This document shows positions 7,600-16,158 of a stretch of DNA of 46,570 bases, one piece after another. The notes beneath the pieces were generated by a model. It was given only the letters and a program-made list of their open reading frames with translations, did not search any database and had not been told where the DNA came from. The translations under genes and the position numbers were made by a program. This DNA is from Mycobacterium sp. (GTDB lineage Bacteria; Actinomycetota; Actinomycetes; Mycobacteriales; Mycobacteriaceae): positions 1-46,570 of the forward strand of contig NZ_SCRH01000067.1 in assembly GCF_004298145.1 (NCBI RefSeq). The letters run 5' to 3'. Each line of letters opens with the position of its first letter. Positions within the stretch are counted from its first letter, which is position 1.

Positions 7600-8805
7600 T
7601 TAAACCCCGAAGGCCGCCACCGCCCCGATCACGATGATCGCGGGAGGTCGGATACCTTCGGCCCGAATCTTTTCGGGCGTGTCGGCCAGGGTGGCCCGCA
7701 AAGTGTGTTGAGCGGCGGTCGTTCCATGCTGAACGACCAGCACGGGTGTATCAGCAGGTCGGCCGCCCTTCAAAAGGGCTTCGGCGAAAAGCTCGATACG
7801 TTCGACTGCCATCAGCAAAACAATCGTGCCGGACATTGCAGCCAGCGCGTCCCAATTCACTAACGATTCGGGATGACCGGGCGGGAGATGGCCGCTGACC
7901 ACCACGAATTCGTGGTTTATCGCCCGATGGGTGACAGGCACACCCGCCAAGGCGGGCACACCTATGGCACTTGTCACACCCGGCACCACCGTGACCGGAA
8001 TCCCGGCGTCGGCGCACGCGAGCACCTCCTCGTAGCCGCGGGCGAACACGAAGGGGTCCCCGCCTTTGAGGCGAACCACAAAGCTTCCGGCCCTGGCGCG
8101 TTCGATCATGGCGTCGTTGATCGCGTCCTGGGCCATCGCCCGCCCGTAGGGGATCTTGGCGGCGTCGATGACTTCCACATGCGGGGGCAGTTCGGCGAGC
8201 AGTTCGGGTGGTGCGAGGCGATCGGCGACCACGACGTCGGCCTGGGCGAGCAGCCGGCGGCCCCGCACGGTGATCAGTTCGGGGTCACCGGGGCCGCCGC
8301 CGATCAGCGCCACGCTGCCCTTGACGACGTCGGAGCTCACCGGGCCTTCCGGGGTGATGACCCCGGTCTGCAGCGCCTCCCGGATGGCCGAACGGATGGT
8401 CGCCGAGCGTCGGTGCTCGCCGCCGGCCAGGACCCCGACGGACAACCCCGCATAGCTGAAAGATGCTGGCGTTACTGCGGTCCCCTCGACGGCGATGTCC
8501 GCCCGGACGCAAAAGATTCGGCGGCTTTCGGCCTCGGTGACCACGGCCTCGTTCACTTGGGGGTCGTCGGTGGCCGCGATCGCGTACCAGGCTCCGTCGA
8601 GGTCGCCGTCGCGGTATTCGCGCAATGCCAGGGTGATTCCGGTCATCGCCTCGACCGATCTGGTGGCGCTGCGGGAGATGACGTGGACGTCGGCGCCGCT
8701 GGCGATGAGCAACGGCAGGCGGCGCTGGGCAACGGTGCCGCCACCGACGACGACGACCTTCTTGCCGGTCAGCCGCAGCCCAGCGAGGTAGGCGCTCTCA
8801 GTCAC
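7600..8805 (-). CDS. cysG: Siroheme synthase CysG (uroporphyrinogen-III methyltransferase / precorrin-2 dehydrogenase-ferrochelatase)
   Basis: Bifunctional enzyme that methylates uroporphyrinogen III to precorrin-2 and oxidises and metallates it to siroheme, the cofactor of sulfite and nitrite reductases; precorrin-2 also feeds cobalamin synthesis. Residues 1-150 form a Rossmann domain starting with VVVVGGGTVAQRRLPLL (NAD-dependent dehydrogenase/ferrochelatase half). Residues about 160-401 form the methyltransferase with VALIGGGPGDPELITVRG, a DVVVADRL stretch and VVRLKGGDPFVFARG. The 401-aa length is typical of mycobacterial CysG. Upstream lies the 58-bp tandem repeat array; the cobB and cobO genes that follow on the same strand suit a shared tetrapyrrole function. 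Confidence 0.95.
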   Translation of the reverse strand: MTESAYLAGLRLTGKKVVVVGGGTVAQRRLPLLIASGADVHVISRSATRSVEAMTGITLALREYRDGDLDGAWYAIAATDDPQVNEAVVTEAESRRIFCVRADIAVEGTAVTPASFSYAGLSVGVLAGGEHRRSATIRSAIREALQTGVITPEGPVSSDVVKGSVALIGGGPGDPELITVRGRRLLAQADVVVADRLAPPELLAELPPHVEVIDAAKIPYGRAMAQDAINDAMIERARAGSFVVRLKGGDPFVFARGYEEVLACADAGIPVTVVPGVTSAIGVPALAGVPVTHRAINHEFVVVSGHLPPGHPESLVNWDALAAMSGTIVLLMAVERIELFAEALLKGGRPADTPVLVVQHGTTAAQHTLRATLADTPEKIRAEGIRPPAIIVIGAVAAFGV

Positions 8806-8817
8806 CCGGCAAGCTTA

Positions 8818-9032
8818 GTGGCGATCGCCAGCGCGGCGGTCACGCCGGGCGCAGCGGGTCGCCACCATGAAGACAGTGGCGATCGCCAGCGCGGCGGTCA
8901 CGCCGGGCGCAGCGGGTCGCCACCATGAAGACAGTGGCGATCGCCAGCGCGGCGGTCACGCCGGGCACAGCGGGTCGCCACCATGAAGACAGTGGCGATC
9001 GCCAGCGCGGCGCTCACACCGGGCGCAGCGGG
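8818..9032. repeat. 58-bp tandem repeat array (about 3.7 copies)
   Basis: Copies begin at 8818, 8876, 8934 and 8992, exactly 58 bp apart. Each has a 48-bp core bounded by GTGGCGA and TCGCCAC plus the 10-bp linker CATGAAGACA. The first two copies are identical, the third differs by one base (GGGCACAGC), and the fourth is altered (CGCTCACACC) and loses its right end. The core is a variant of the dispersed 45-bp element. Copy number is likely to vary between strains. Confidence 0.92.
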
Positions 9033-9034
9033 TC

Positions 9035-9092
9035 GCGAGCGTAACGGCACTGCGAAGTTGAGCCGGATTTTTCGCAGTGGCGTTACATTCGC
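9035..9092. terminator. Long imperfect inverted repeat at the cobB 3' end
   Basis: Left arm 9035-9056 and right arm 9071-9092 are 22-bp inverted copies with three mismatches (core GTAACGGCACTGCGAA against TTCGCAGTGGCGTTAC), with a 14-nt loop. The cobB stop codon lies within the right arm. The stem could end the cobB transcript, but there is no U-tract, and the length suggests a palindromic mobile-type repeat. It directly abuts the 58-bp array. Confidence 0.6.
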
Positions 9093-10495
9093 GAACTGGC
9101 GGGGCGCGCTCGCCGGGCGGCGGCGTGTGCGACGAAGCGCGCCACCGCCTCCGGCGCCGCAGCCGGGTGGGTGTGCAGATACGACGCGTGCACACTGCCG
9201 TGCACGACACCGTCGCGCACGGCAGCGCCCGCATGGTCGGCGTCGTGGGCCCGGTACATCCATGCTGGCTGATAGCTGTCGCTGAATGTAACTGCGGTGC
9301 GGTGGAATTCGTGACCGACCGCCCGCTGGCCGGCGGTATACAGCGGGGAATCGGCTACGGCGACGGCATCGCGATACGCCAGCGTCAGGTGCGGCGTGAA
9401 CCGCGCCTGCCCGGCCAGCACGCCGCACATCGGGTGGCCGTCGAGTTCGTCGGCCAGATAGATCAGCCCGGCGCACTCGGCGTGGATGGGGGCCCCGGCG
9501 GCGGCCAGCTCCTTGATCTGCCGGCGCACGACGTCGTTGGCGGAGAGCTCCGCGGTGAACTGTTCGGGAAAACCGCCGGGCAACAACACCGCATCGGTGC
9601 CGTCGGGCAACGCGTCGCTGAGCGGATCGAATTCGACGACGTCCGCTCCGGCGGCCGCCAGCAGTTCCGGGTGCTCGGCGTAGCCGAAGCTGAAGGCCTT
9701 CCCGGCCGCCACGGCGACGGTGGCGCGATCGCCGCACCGCCCGGCGGTCTCCCCCACCGCCGTCGCCGGATCCCACGGCTGCTGGGCGGCCGGACCTCGC
9801 GCGACCGCGACCACCGCCCCCAGGTCGACGTGACGAGCGACCAAAGCCGTCATCGCGTCGACCGCCAGCCGGGCCCGGCGCCCGTACTCCACCGCGGTGA
9901 CCAGTCCCAAATACCTTGTGGGAAGCTCTAATTCATCGGCGCGTGGGATGACGCCCAGCACCGGCACACCAGCCTGCTCGCATGCCTGCCGCAGCACCTG
10001 CTCATGCCGCGCCGACCCGACCCGGTTCAGGATCACGCCGGCGACCCGGGTTGCGGTGTCGAACGTCGAAAAGCCGTGCAGCAGCGCGGCGATGCTTTGG
10101 CTTTGACCGCGTGCGTCGACGACCAGGACGACGGGCGCACCCAGCAGGCCGGCGACGTGGGCGGTCGATCCCGCCGCGGGGGTGGTGGCGGAAGGCCCGA
10201 TCCGCCCGTCGAAAAGTCCCATCACCCCTTCGATCACGGCGATGCCCGCGCCGGCGGCGCCGTGCGCGTACAGCGGACCGATGAGACCCTCCCCGACCAG
10301 TACCGGATCGAGGTTGCGGCCGGGCCGGCCGGCGGCGAGACCGTGATAGCCGGGATCGATGAAGTCCGGGCCCACCTTGAACGGCGCCACGGTGTGGCCC
10401 ACCTGCCGCAGGGCGCCGATCAAACCCGTTGCCACCGTGGTCTTTCCGCTGCCGGAGGCGGGCGCGGCGATGACCACAGCGGGAACACTCACCAC
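9083..10495 (-). CDS. cobB: Cobyrinate / hydrogenobyrinate a,c-diamide synthase
   Basis: ATP- and glutamine-dependent amidase that converts two side chains (a and c) of the corrin ring to amides during cobalamin synthesis. The 470-aa protein has an N-terminal dethiobiotin-synthetase-like ATPase domain with P-loop APASGSGKTTVATGL (about 11-25) and a C-terminal class I glutamine amidotransferase domain whose nucleophile lies in HAECAGLIYLADEL (about residue 340). The order cobO-cobB with a 7-nt overlap shows coupling. The last codons and stop run into the inverted repeat at 9035-9092. Confidence 0.94.
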   Translation of the reverse strand: MVSVPAVVIAAPASGSGKTTVATGLIGALRQVGHTVAPFKVGPDFIDPGYHGLAAGRPGRNLDPVLVGEGLIGPLYAHGAAGAGIAVIEGVMGLFDGRIGPSATTPAAGSTAHVAGLLGAPVVLVVDARGQSQSIAALLHGFSTFDTATRVAGVILNRVGSARHEQVLRQACEQAGVPVLGVIPRADELELPTRYLGLVTAVEYGRRARLAVDAMTALVARHVDLGAVVAVARGPAAQQPWDPATAVGETAGRCGDRATVAVAAGKAFSFGYAEHPELLAAAGADVVEFDPLSDALPDGTDAVLLPGGFPEQFTAELSANDVVRRQIKELAAAGAPIHAECAGLIYLADELDGHPMCGVLAGQARFTPHLTLAYRDAVAVADSPLYTAGQRAVGHEFHRTAVTFSDSYQPAWMYRAHDADHAGAAVRDGVVHGSVHASYLHTHPAAAPEAVARFVAHAAARRARPASSRM

Positions 10496-11103
10496 TCGAT
10501 ACCCTTCTGCCCCTTACGCCCGGCGTCCATCGGGTGCTTGACCTTGGTCATCTCGGTGACCAGGTCGGCCGCATCGACCAACCGCTGCGGGGCGTCGCGT
10601 CCGGTGATGACGACGTGCTGGTGGCCGGGCCGCGCCGACAACGCCTCGACCACCTCGTCGACGTCCACCCAGCCCCATTTCAGTGGATAGGTGAACTCGT
10701 CCAGCACGTAGAAATCGTGACGCTGGGCGGCCAGCCGGTGCGCGACCTCGGCCCAGCCGTCGGCCGCTGCCGCCGCGTGATCGGTTTCGCTGCCCGCCTT
10801 GCGCGTCCAGGACCAACCCGCGCCCATCTTGTGCCACTCGACGGGCGCACCGACCCGGTGCTGCTCGTGCGCTTCAGCGAGCGCGGCGAAAGCCGCCTCC
10901 TCGCCCACCTTCCACTTGGCGCTCTTGACGAACTGGAACACCGCGACGGAAAGCCCGGCGTTCCAGGCCCGCAACGCCATTCCAAGGGCCGCCGTTGACT
11001 TTCCCTTGCCGGCGCCGGTGTGCACCGCCAGCACGGGTGTGCGACGCCGCGCCCGGGTGGTCAGGCCGTCATCAGGAACTTGAAGTGGAACACCTTGCGG
11101 CAT
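10489..11103 (-). CDS. cobO: Cob(I)yrinic acid a,c-diamide adenosyltransferase CobO
   Basis: Adds the 5'-deoxyadenosyl group from ATP to cob(I)yrinic acid diamide; BtuR/CobA/CobO family, cytoplasmic, 204 aa. The P-loop AVHTGAGKGKSTAALGMA lies at about residues 27-44, and FVKSAKWKVGEE and VLDEFTYPLKWGWVDVDEVV are further family stretches. The start ATG at 11103 has AAAGGTAAC upstream. It lies 15 bp downstream of the chelatase gene and overlaps cobB, forming a cobalamin sub-operon. Confidence 0.95.
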   Translation of the reverse strand: MPQGVPLQVPDDGLTTRARRRTPVLAVHTGAGKGKSTAALGMALRAWNAGLSVAVFQFVKSAKWKVGEEAAFAALAEAHEQHRVGAPVEWHKMGAGWSWTRKAGSETDHAAAAADGWAEVAHRLAAQRHDFYVLDEFTYPLKWGWVDVDEVVEALSARPGHQHVVITGRDAPQRLVDAADLVTEMTKVKHPMDAGRKGQKGIEW

Positions 11104-11118
11104 AACAGGTTACCTTTC

Positions 11119-12960
11119 TCAAGCCACGTCGCGCACGGCACGCGTCAATGAATCCGCGTGCAACTGCTCGAGCCGGACGGACGGAGCGCCGAGGTGGCGG
11201 GCCAGTTGCTCGGCCAAACCCAGCCGCACATACGATGTTTCGCAGTCCACGACCACCGCGGCGGCACCCTCGGCGACCAACCTGGCCGCCGCGGAGCGGG
11301 TGCGGCCCAACGGATCCGGCCCGGCGGTGGCCCGGCCGTCGGTGAGCACCACAACCAGGGAGCGGCGCGCGCGGTCACGCGTCTTCTCCCGGACGATCAG
11401 CTCGCGCGCGGCCAGCAGCCCTTCGGCCAGCGGGGTCTTGCCGCCGGTGTCGAACCGGGCCAGTCGCCGGCCGGCGATGTGCGCCGACGAGGTCGGCGGC
11501 AACAACAGCCGCGCCTCATGCTGCCGGAAGGTGATCACGGCTACCTTGTCGCGACGCTGATAGGCGTCACGCAGCAGCGACAGTGTGGCGCCGCTGACCG
11601 CTGCCATGCGGTCCCGTGCGGCCATCGAACCCGAGGCGTCCACGACGAAGATCACGAGATTGCCTTCGCGTCCCTCGCGCACGGCCCGCCGCACATCGTC
11701 GGGCTCGGGCCGCAACGGCCCGGCCCCGGCGCGCTCGGCGGCCGACAGCAGGGTGGCGAACAGGTGCAGCCCGTGCCCGCCGCAGCTGGTGTCGTCCCCG
11801 TCGGCGGCGGCGATGACGCTGCCGCTGGCGTTGCGCGCCCGTGATCGCCGCCCGGGTGCGCCTTCCCCGACCCCCGGAACCCGCAGCGCGCGGGTGCGGA
11901 AGGTTTTCGACGGCGGCGCGCTGGGCTTCGTCCTCGGCGGCTGCGCCGCGGGACTTTCTCCCGAGTTCTGTTGCGGCGCATCCAGTTCAGTCTCCGCCGA
12001 TTGACCGCCGCCGGGTGGGTCGGGATCGGGTTCCGGGCCGGAGCCGGCTTGCGCCAAGGCCTCGTCCAGCTGGTCGCGGTCGATCCCCGGATCGTCGAAG
12101 GGATCGCGGCGGCGCCGATGCGGCAGCGCCAGCTGGGCGGCCACCCGGATGTCCTGTTCCTCGACGGTGTACGCGCCACGCCAGGCCGCATGCGCGACGG
12201 CGGTGCGGGCCACCACCAGATCCGCGCGCATGCCGTCGACGTCGAACGCCGCGCACAGCGCCGCGATGCGCCGTAACTCGTTGTCGGGCAACACCACGTC
12301 GTCGACGAGCGTGCGGGCCGCGGAGATACGCCGGGCCAGCTCGGCGTCGGCGGCGGCATGACGCTCGGCGAAGCCGTCCGGGTCGGCCTCATAGGCCATC
12401 CGCTGCCGGATGACCTGCACCCGCACGTCCACGTCGCGCGAGGCGTGCACGTCGACGGTGAGACCGAACCGGTCCAGCAGCTGTGGACGTAGTTCACCCT
12501 CTTCGGGATTCATCGTGCCGATCAGCACGAACCGGGCCTCATGCGAATGCGAGATGCCGTCGCGTTCGATATGCACCCGCCCCATCGCCGCGGCGTCGAG
12601 CAGCACATCGACGAGATGATCGTGCAACAGGTTGACCTCGTCGACGTAGAGCACGCCGCCATGCGCGCGGGCCAACAGGCCCGGTGAAAACGCGTGCTCG
12701 CCGTCGCGCAGCACCCGCTGCAGATCCAGTGAACCGATCACCCGGTCTTCGGTTGCCCCGAGCGGCATTTCGACCAGGCCGGAGTCGCTTCCGGTCGCCG
12801 CGGACAGCAACGCCGCGAGGCCGCGCACGGCCGTCGACTTGGCGGTGCCCTTCTCGCCGCGGATGAGCGCGCCGCCGATCTCCGGGCGCACGGCGCACAA
12901 CAGCAGGGCAAGCCGCAGCTGGTCGTGCCCGACGATGGCGCTGAACGGGTAGGGCCTCAC
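11119..12960 (-). CDS. Magnesium/cobalt-chelatase-type ChlI-ChlD fusion (AAA+ and VWA)
   Basis: 613-aa protein joining a ChlI-type AAA+ ATPase to a ChlD-type von Willebrand A domain. Walker A is RGEKGTAKSTAVRGL near residue 33 and Walker B is VLYVDEVNLLHDHLVD. The middle is Pro/acid-rich (about 330-420), and the C-terminus carries the MIDAS motif VVDASGSMAARD. Such proteins power insertion of metal into tetrapyrroles; mycobacteria make no chlorophyll, so with cobO/cobB beside it a role with a CobN-type cobaltochelatase is the likeliest inference. The GTG at 12960 overlaps the GNAT stop (GTGA) and gives MRPYPFSAIVGHDQL, the proper N-terminus; further upstream the frame reads through the GNAT gene. 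Confidence 0.88.
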   Translation of the reverse strand: MRPYPFSAIVGHDQLRLALLLCAVRPEIGGALIRGEKGTAKSTAVRGLAALLSAATGSDSGLVEMPLGATEDRVIGSLDLQRVLRDGEHAFSPGLLARAHGGVLYVDEVNLLHDHLVDVLLDAAAMGRVHIERDGISHSHEARFVLIGTMNPEEGELRPQLLDRFGLTVDVHASRDVDVRVQVIRQRMAYEADPDGFAERHAAADAELARRISAARTLVDDVVLPDNELRRIAALCAAFDVDGMRADLVVARTAVAHAAWRGAYTVEEQDIRVAAQLALPHRRRRDPFDDPGIDRDQLDEALAQAGSGPEPDPDPPGGGQSAETELDAPQQNSGESPAAQPPRTKPSAPPSKTFRTRALRVPGVGEGAPGRRSRARNASGSVIAAADGDDTSCGGHGLHLFATLLSAAERAGAGPLRPEPDDVRRAVREGREGNLVIFVVDASGSMAARDRMAAVSGATLSLLRDAYQRRDKVAVITFRQHEARLLLPPTSSAHIAGRRLARFDTGGKTPLAEGLLAARELIVREKTRDRARRSLVVVLTDGRATAGPDPLGRTRSAAARLVAEGAAAVVVDCETSYVRLGLAEQLARHLGAPSVRLEQLHADSLTRAVRDVA

Positions 12961-13427
12961 GGCTTCGCCGCCAGACCCGAGCCGGGACGCACCATGGGCA
13001 CGTGCGGGACGCCGTCGTCGAGGAAATCGTCGCCGTCGCACACAAATCCGTGCTGGGCGTACATCTCTGCCAAATAGGTCTGCGCGTTGATCCGGCATGG
13101 GTAGTCACCCACCTCGGCCAGGGCCGCGCGCAGCAGCCGGGTGGTGTGGCCTTGTCCGCGAGCGCTGCGTTTGGTGCACAGTCGCCCGATCCGGAAAGCC
13201 TTCTCGCCTCCCGCATGCTCCTCCATCAACCGCAGCGTACAGATCACCTCGCCCTCGCCGGTTTCCAACCAGAAGTGCCGGGTTTCGGCGAGGAGGTCAC
13301 GCCCGTCCAGTTCCGGATATGGGATCGCCTGTTCGACGACGAACACCTCCACCCGCAGCTTGAGCAGCTCGTAAAGCGTCTGGGCGTCAAGGTCTTTGGC
13401 CCAGATACGTCGCAGTGCTTCCGTCAA
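12957..13427 (-). CDS. GNAT-family N-acetyltransferase (ElaA-like, Rv2851c-like)
   Basis: 156-aa acetyl-CoA-dependent transferase of unknown substrate, ElaA type. The ElaA-like N-terminus (LYELLKLRVEVFVVEQAIPYPELDG) and the acetyl-CoA loop region (IGRLCTKRSARGQGHTTRLL) are clear. The start codon is TTG at 13427 (MTEALRR); it has a strong AGGAGGAG ribosome-binding site 8 nt upstream (13436-13443), and both lie inside the first MIRU copy. The stop overlaps the start of the chelatase gene by 4 nt. Confidence 0.87.
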   Translation of the reverse strand: MTEALRRIWAKDLDAQTLYELLKLRVEVFVVEQAIPYPELDGRDLLAETRHFWLETGEGEVICTLRLMEEHAGGEKAFRIGRLCTKRSARGQGHTTRLLRAALAEVGDYPCRINAQTYLAEMYAQHGFVCDGDDFLDDGVPHVPMVRPGSGLAAKP

Positions 13428-13528
13428 GTGCGCCGCTCCTCCTCATCGCTCCGCTCTGCATCGTCATCGCCGCGTGTCAAGTGCGCCGCTCCTCCTCATC
13501 GCTCCGCTCTGCATCGTCATCGCCGCGT
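13423..13528. repeat. 53-bp MIRU-type tandem duplication
   Basis: Two identical 53-bp copies, 13423-13475 and 13476-13528, differing only where they meet flanking DNA. On the minus strand each ends with AGGAGGAGCGGCGCACTTGAC, a ribosome-binding site followed by overlapping TTG start and TGA stop codons. The second copy encodes the last ~16 residues and stop of mqo; the first carries the start region of the GNAT gene. The content matches my memory of mycobacterial interspersed repetitive units. Confidence 0.8.
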
Positions 13529-15012
13529 GTCACGCCCAACCCCAGCACCCTCGTTCCCCACGAAAACACTTCGTCGTAGAGTGCCGGCTCATCCGACAGC
13601 GTCGCCCCGAGCGAGGGAACCATCTCTTTGAGCGCGGGCTGCCAGGACTGAAAACGGTTCGCAAAGCACCGTTCCAACACCTCGAGCATGATCGGCACCG
13701 CGGTCGACGCTCCCGGCGAGCCGCCCAGCAGTCCCGCGATGCTTCCGTCGGCAGCACCCACGATGGTGGTGTCGAAGTCGAGCACCCCACCTTTGCGCTT
13801 GTCGCGCCGGATCACCTGCACTCGCTGGCCGGCCACCGTCAGCTCCCAGTCCGAACCCGCTGCGGTGGGCGCGAATTCGCGCAGCATGCGCAGCCGGTTC
13901 GGTTCGGAGAGCCGCAGCTGGCCGAGCAGGTATCCGACGAGCGCCAGCTGGGTGGCGCCGACACCGAGCAGTGAGGCCAGGTTGTGCGGCTTCACCGAGC
14001 GGGGCAGGTCGGTGAAGTGCCCGTGTTTCAAGAACTTCGGTGACCAGCCGGCGTAAGGACCGAATACCAGCCACGGCTTGCCGTTGACGTAGCGCAGGTC
14101 CAGATGCAGCGCCCCGAGGGGCGGCGCCCCGGGCGCGGGGGCCCCATACACCTTGGCCCGGTGCGCGGTGGTGAGCGCCGGGTTGTCGGCGCGCAGGAAC
14201 CGCCCGCCGATCGGGAATCCCGCGAAGCCCTTGACCTCGTTGATGCCGGACCTCTGCAGCAGCGGCAGTGCGTCACCACCGGCCCCGACGAAGACGAACT
14301 TGGCTTGACACCAGCGCTTTTCGCCGGTACGGCGGTTACGGATCAGCAGCGTCCAGCCGCCGTCGGACATGCGGGTCAGGTTGCGGACCTCGTGGCCGAG
14401 CAAAGCCGTCGCGCCGCCCCGCAGGCAATACCCGATCAGCTGTCGCGACAGCGCACCGAAGTCGACGTCGGTGCCGTGGGCGGCCCAGTTGAGCGCGGTC
14501 GGCGCGGAGAAGTCGCGGTTGGCGGCCATGAACGGTAACCGGCGGGCGAACTCTTGCGCGTCCTCGATCAGTTCGATGCCGGCGAACAGCGGGTTGGCGG
14601 CCAGCGCCCGCTGTCGTCGCCGTAGATAGTCGACGCGCTGCGCCCCGCGCACGAAGCTCGCGTGCGGGATCGGGGTCAGGAAGCGTCGATCGGTCAGGAT
14701 GCCGTTCTCGACGGCATAGGCCCAAAATTGGCGGGTCACCTGAAACTGCTCGTTGATGCGCACCGCTTTGCTGATGTCGATCGAGCCGTCGGTGCGCTGC
14801 GGGGTGTAGTTGAGCTCGCACAGCGCCGAATGCCCGGTGCCGGCGTTGTTCCAGGGGTCGCTGCTTTCGGCGGCTACGGCGTCGAGACGCTCGACGAAGG
14901 TCATCGACCAATCCGGCTGCAGCCGGTGCAGCAACGCGCCCAGCGTCGCGCTCATGATGCCCGCGCCCACCAGCACGACGTCCGTGCGCGTGGTTGTGGC
15001 TAGCGATGACAC
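13477..15012 (-). CDS. mqo: Malate:quinone oxidoreductase
   Basis: FAD-dependent, peripheral membrane enzyme that oxidises malate to oxaloacetate and passes electrons to menaquinone; 511 aa. The N-terminal FAD-binding motif DVVLVGAGIMSATLGALL (about 11-28) is followed by MTFVERLDAVAAESS and NNAGTGHSALCELNYTP, all typical of Mqo. The start ATG at 15012 fits the family N-terminus. Its C-terminal ~16 residues (GDDDAERSDEEERRT) are not family sequence but translated MIRU repeat. The divergent neighbour starts at 15123, so promoters for both lie in the 110-bp gap. Confidence 0.95.
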   Translation of the reverse strand: MSSLATTTRTDVVLVGAGIMSATLGALLHRLQPDWSMTFVERLDAVAAESSDPWNNAGTGHSALCELNYTPQRTDGSIDISKAVRINEQFQVTRQFWAYAVENGILTDRRFLTPIPHASFVRGAQRVDYLRRRQRALAANPLFAGIELIEDAQEFARRLPFMAANRDFSAPTALNWAAHGTDVDFGALSRQLIGYCLRGGATALLGHEVRNLTRMSDGGWTLLIRNRRTGEKRWCQAKFVFVGAGGDALPLLQRSGINEVKGFAGFPIGGRFLRADNPALTTAHRAKVYGAPAPGAPPLGALHLDLRYVNGKPWLVFGPYAGWSPKFLKHGHFTDLPRSVKPHNLASLLGVGATQLALVGYLLGQLRLSEPNRLRMLREFAPTAAGSDWELTVAGQRVQVIRRDKRKGGVLDFDTTIVGAADGSIAGLLGGSPGASTAVPIMLEVLERCFANRFQSWQPALKEMVPSLGATLSDEPALYDEVFSWGTRVLGLGVTRGDDDAERSDEEERRT

Positions 15013-15122
15013 CGGCTTGTAGGTCCTTCCCTCGACTGGGCCGATCCCAGGTTATCCCGAGGCGAAGTGGGCGCGAACGACGCGCGGCTCCCCGTGCCCA
15101 GCAAAAGCTCTAAGCTTGCTGC

Positions 15123-16154
15123 GTGACTGGCTGGGTGCCCGATGTCCTACCCGGATATTGGCAGCGCACCATCGCGCTCGGCTCCGATCCCGCCGGTGAG
15201 GGCGACATCGTCGCGACCCTGATCCGGCGCGGGCCGGAACCGGGACAGGCCGGCGGCCAGGCAGGCCCGGCCGGGCGGGCGGTGCTGGCGGTCCACGGCT
15301 ACACCGACTACTTCTTCCACACCGAACTGGCCGACCACTTCGCCACCCGCGGCTTCACCTTCTACGCGCTGGACCTGCACAAGTGCGGCCGGTCGCGGTG
15401 CGACGGCCAGACACCGCACTTCATCACCGACCTCGCCAACTACGACACCGAACTCGAGCACGCGCTGGGCGCTGTGCGCGCGCAGGCCCGCGAGGTGCTG
15501 GTGTACGGGCATTCCGCCGGTGGACTCATCGTGTCGTTGTGGCTGGATCGGTTGCGCCGCCGCAACCCGGCCGCGCACGCAGGCATTGGCGGCCTGGTGC
15601 TCAACAGCCCGTTCCTGGAGTTGCCCGGCCCGGCCATTCTGCGGCATTCCGCGACCGTGGCGCTGATCGCCGGTCTGTCGCGGGTGCGGTCCAAGGGCGT
15701 GGCCCGGCCGCCGGTTGAGGGCGGTTACGGCACCACCTTGCACCGCGACTATGACGGGCAATTCGACTACAACCTGCAGTGGAAACCCGTTGGCGGCTTC
15801 CCGATCACCTTCGGTTGGCTACACGCCATCCGCCGCGGCCAGGCCCGGCTGCATCGCGGCGTCGACGTCGGCGTGCCGAATCTGATCCTGCGGTCGAACC
15901 ACAGCGTGCAGGAGACCCCGGACCCGGCATCCATGCGGTGCGGCGACGCGGTCCTCGACGTCACCCAGATCGCCAGGTGGGCCGGCTGTATCGGGAACCG
16001 CAGCACCATCGTTCCGGTGGTCGATGCCAAACACGACGTGTTCTTGTCGTTGGAGGGGCCGCGCGAAGTCGCCTATCGGGAACTGGATCTCTGGCTGGAC
16101 GAATACCTGCCCACCAACAACAACGACGCCTCGGCGTGGTTCGGAAGGGGGTGA
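15123..16154 (+). CDS. Alpha/beta hydrolase (serine aminopeptidase S33-like, Rv2854-like)
   Basis: 343-aa hydrolase of unknown substrate. The oxyanion-hole region AVHGYTDYFFHTELADHF (about 58-75), the nucleophile elbow GHSAGG (about 129-134) and a candidate catalytic His in DAKHDVFLS near residue 305 give a complete triad layout; an Asp is expected before it. The GTG at 15123 gives MTGWVPDVLPGYW. There is no signal peptide. mtr begins 5 bp after its stop, so the two are co-transcribed. In M. tuberculosis a PE_PGRS gene precedes this hydrolase as I recall; here there is none. Confidence 0.86.
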   Translation: MTGWVPDVLPGYWQRTIALGSDPAGEGDIVATLIRRGPEPGQAGGQAGPAGRAVLAVHGYTDYFFHTELADHFATRGFTFYALDLHKCGRSRCDGQTPHFITDLANYDTELEHALGAVRAQAREVLVYGHSAGGLIVSLWLDRLRRRNPAAHAGIGGLVLNSPFLELPGPAILRHSATVALIAGLSRVRSKGVARPPVEGGYGTTLHRDYDGQFDYNLQWKPVGGFPITFGWLHAIRRGQARLHRGVDVGVPNLILRSNHSVQETPDPASMRCGDAVLDVTQIARWAGCIGNRSTIVPVVDAKHDVFLSLEGPREVAYRELDLWLDEYLPTNNNDASAWFGRG

Positions 16155-16158
16155 CGGT

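Noticed and set aside
8818..9032. Possible CRISPR array
   Set aside because: The 48-bp cores are separated by an identical 10-bp linker, not by unique spacers, and there are no cas genes; it is a tandem repeat.
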